This document shows, in pieces, positions 63,040 to 64,000 of a DNA stretch of 64,000 nucleotides; the stretch's first letter is position 1, and the number at the start of each line of letters is the position of its first letter. Under the pieces are notes generated by a model that saw only the letters and a program-made list of their open reading frames with translations, had not been told where the DNA came from and did not search any database. The DNA comes from Effrenium voratum. Lineage: Eukaryota > Sar > Dinophyceae > Suessiales > Symbiodiniaceae. The position numbers and the translations under genes are program-made. The stretch lies in contig CAUJNA010003505.1 in the NCBI GenBank assembly GCA_963377175.1, positions 62,001 to 126,000 of the forward strand, written 5' to 3'.

Positions 63040-64000
63040 ATGTCTCGACGTGATGATCGTGATAGATCCAGGACTCGACGCAGACGTGATCGGAGTCCGT
63101 CCCCTCAAGCTCACAAAGCACGCCGACGTGAGCACAATGACAACCAGGTCTCGGAGAACATGGATTGGAACAACTTGATTTCATGGCAACACAACTCCGG
63201 CTACAATGCTGCTAACAACTTTCCGATGGTGCCTACCAATTTTCAATCGACTCACAACCCCACACAACAATTCCAGTACCCGGCGATCAACTACATGATG
63301 CCGATCCCTCCTGAACCCACACCGTCCAAGTTCATCCCACCAATGATGCCACCACCGGTCACTACTTCCCAACCTACACCTTCACCTGGACCTCCTGCAG
63401 CTCTACCGGTTCGTCCTCAGAAAGCCTGGCTTACTCCCTCGCCTGACTGGACACCTGCAGATGGCATGTTTGATGTCAATCAACTCTACAACTTCAGCCT
63501 GCCCATGACTGTTGCCAACACTCCACATGGCAACCTTCGCGACATGTCAGGCATGGATATTAGGGACGTACGCCTGGTTCAGGTTATCCACGGGGGCCTC
63601 ACCAACTGGCTGCTCAGGCCGTTTGCACACGGCCGATTCGTGACGTGGGAAGGCTTTCGCACCCGCACTGAAGCCTTACTTTGGAGTACCTGCTCCAAAC
63701 TACTACGAAGATCGCAGTCACTCAACCTGCTCACCCTGGAAAAGGACCTTGCCAACACGCTGGGTCTCAACATTGATGACTTCAATCAGCGCATCAAGGT
63801 CCACGACCATTTGGCCAACCTGGTACTTCAATTTCTTCAACAACATCACACCTCTCTCGCACCTGCTGCCCAGACCGATGACATGGTCAAGAAGTTCAAT
63901 GACTTGAATCGTGCACATGAACTTCTACAGGCTCAGTATTCCGCATCACTTCGCGCATCGACCTCGCCCACGATGACAAACCAGAAAGATGATGCAGAGT
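63040..64000 (+). CDS. Intron-free ORF, possibly retroelement gag-like (3' end beyond window)
   Basis: ATG 63040 opens at least 320 codons without a stop, running off the window. The N-terminus is Arg/Ser-Asp rich (MSRRDDRDRSRTRRRRDRSP), then Asn/Pro/Met rich (PPEPTPSKFIPPMMPPPV). From about residue 135 it becomes globular and helical (SLPMTVANTPHGNLRDMSG, VIHGGLTNWLLRPFAHGRF, NLLTLEKDLANTLGLN). There is no AG-G/GC exon structure, unlike the host gene. Length, lack of introns, the basic and proline-rich head and the helical middle fit a gag-type protein, but no zinc knuckle or protease is seen. An SR-rich nuclear protein is the alternative. Confidence 0.6.
   Translation, partial: MSRRDDRDRSRTRRRRDRSPSPQAHKARRREHNDNQVSENMDWNNLISWQHNSGYNAANNFPMVPTNFQSTHNPTQQFQYPAINYMMPIPPEPTPSKFIPPMMPPPVTTSQPTPSPGPPAALPVRPQKAWLTPSPDWTPADGMFDVNQLYNFSLPMTVANTPHGNLRDMSGMDIRDVRLVQVIHGGLTNWLLRPFAHGRFVTWEGFRTRTEALLWSTCSKLLRRSQSLNLLTLEKDLANTLGLNIDDFNQRIKVHDHLANLVLQFLQQHHTSLAPAAQTDDMVKKFNDLNRAHELLQAQYSASLRASTSPTMTNQKDDAE

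Noticed and set aside
1..64000. Dinoflagellate spliced-leader gene or relic (CCGTAGCCATTTTGGCTCAAG type)
   Set aside because: I looked for the core TTTTGGCTCAAG and found no match by eye; GTGGCTCAAG near 11863 is too short to count.

Overview
The window looks like nuclear DNA of a dinoflagellate, probably a Symbiodiniaceae/Suessiales-type genome. The reasons are: very short exons separated by kilobase introns; splice donors that are mostly GC rather than GT; acceptors that are always AG followed by G; most of the sequence made of satellites, microsatellites and small inverted-repeat elements; and no compact bacterial-style genes. No database search was possible. The organism call is inference from gene architecture.

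The one gene that can be read with confidence lies on the + strand from about 31.5 kb to at least 60.7 kb. I could chain 24 exons (1,629 nt, 543 codons) with all 23 reading phases matching. They encode a fusion of an N-terminal GHMP-type sugar kinase (exons 1-15) and a C-terminal sugar-1-phosphate nucleotidylyltransferase of the GalU/UDP-glucose pyrophosphorylase type (exons 16-24). Such a protein would phosphorylate a free sugar at C1 and then turn it into an NDP-sugar. The 3' end of the gene was not found.

Layout. 1-1620: four tandem arrays in a row, with a decayed tRNA-Ala-like relic between two of them. 1790-3310: composite repeat built of GGTTCCACC-type and GGGCCCGAT-type units, with a second partial copy at 28690-28911. 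3.3-31 kb: mostly repeats and unassigned sequence, with scattered short, GC-rich, dinoflagellate-style candidate exons (near 4.4, 10.6, 12.9, 16.2, 17.2, 18.9, 19.9, 22.6 and 28.3 kb) that hint at one or more unidentified + strand genes. A long palindrome sits at 9122-9450. 31.5-60.7 kb: the kinase/nucleotidylyltransferase gene. Its 5.9 kb intron 11 holds a higher-order satellite (40.9-42.2 kb), further repeat arrays and an intron-free 179-residue ORF. 60.7-63 kb: no certain gene. 63040-64000: the start of an intron-free ORF with an SR-like and proline-rich N-terminus, running off the window, possibly the gag-like part of a retroelement.

Several small element families recur, many inside introns of the gene: family A (about 100-115 bp, ends containing TGTGGGTCAAAAT), family B (about 125 bp, ends containing CATACTGTGGATGGACGAA) and elements ending in TTTCYGTGATACCA. 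One family A copy (11757-11860) has exact GTGAGT and AG ends, as expected of an introner-like element.
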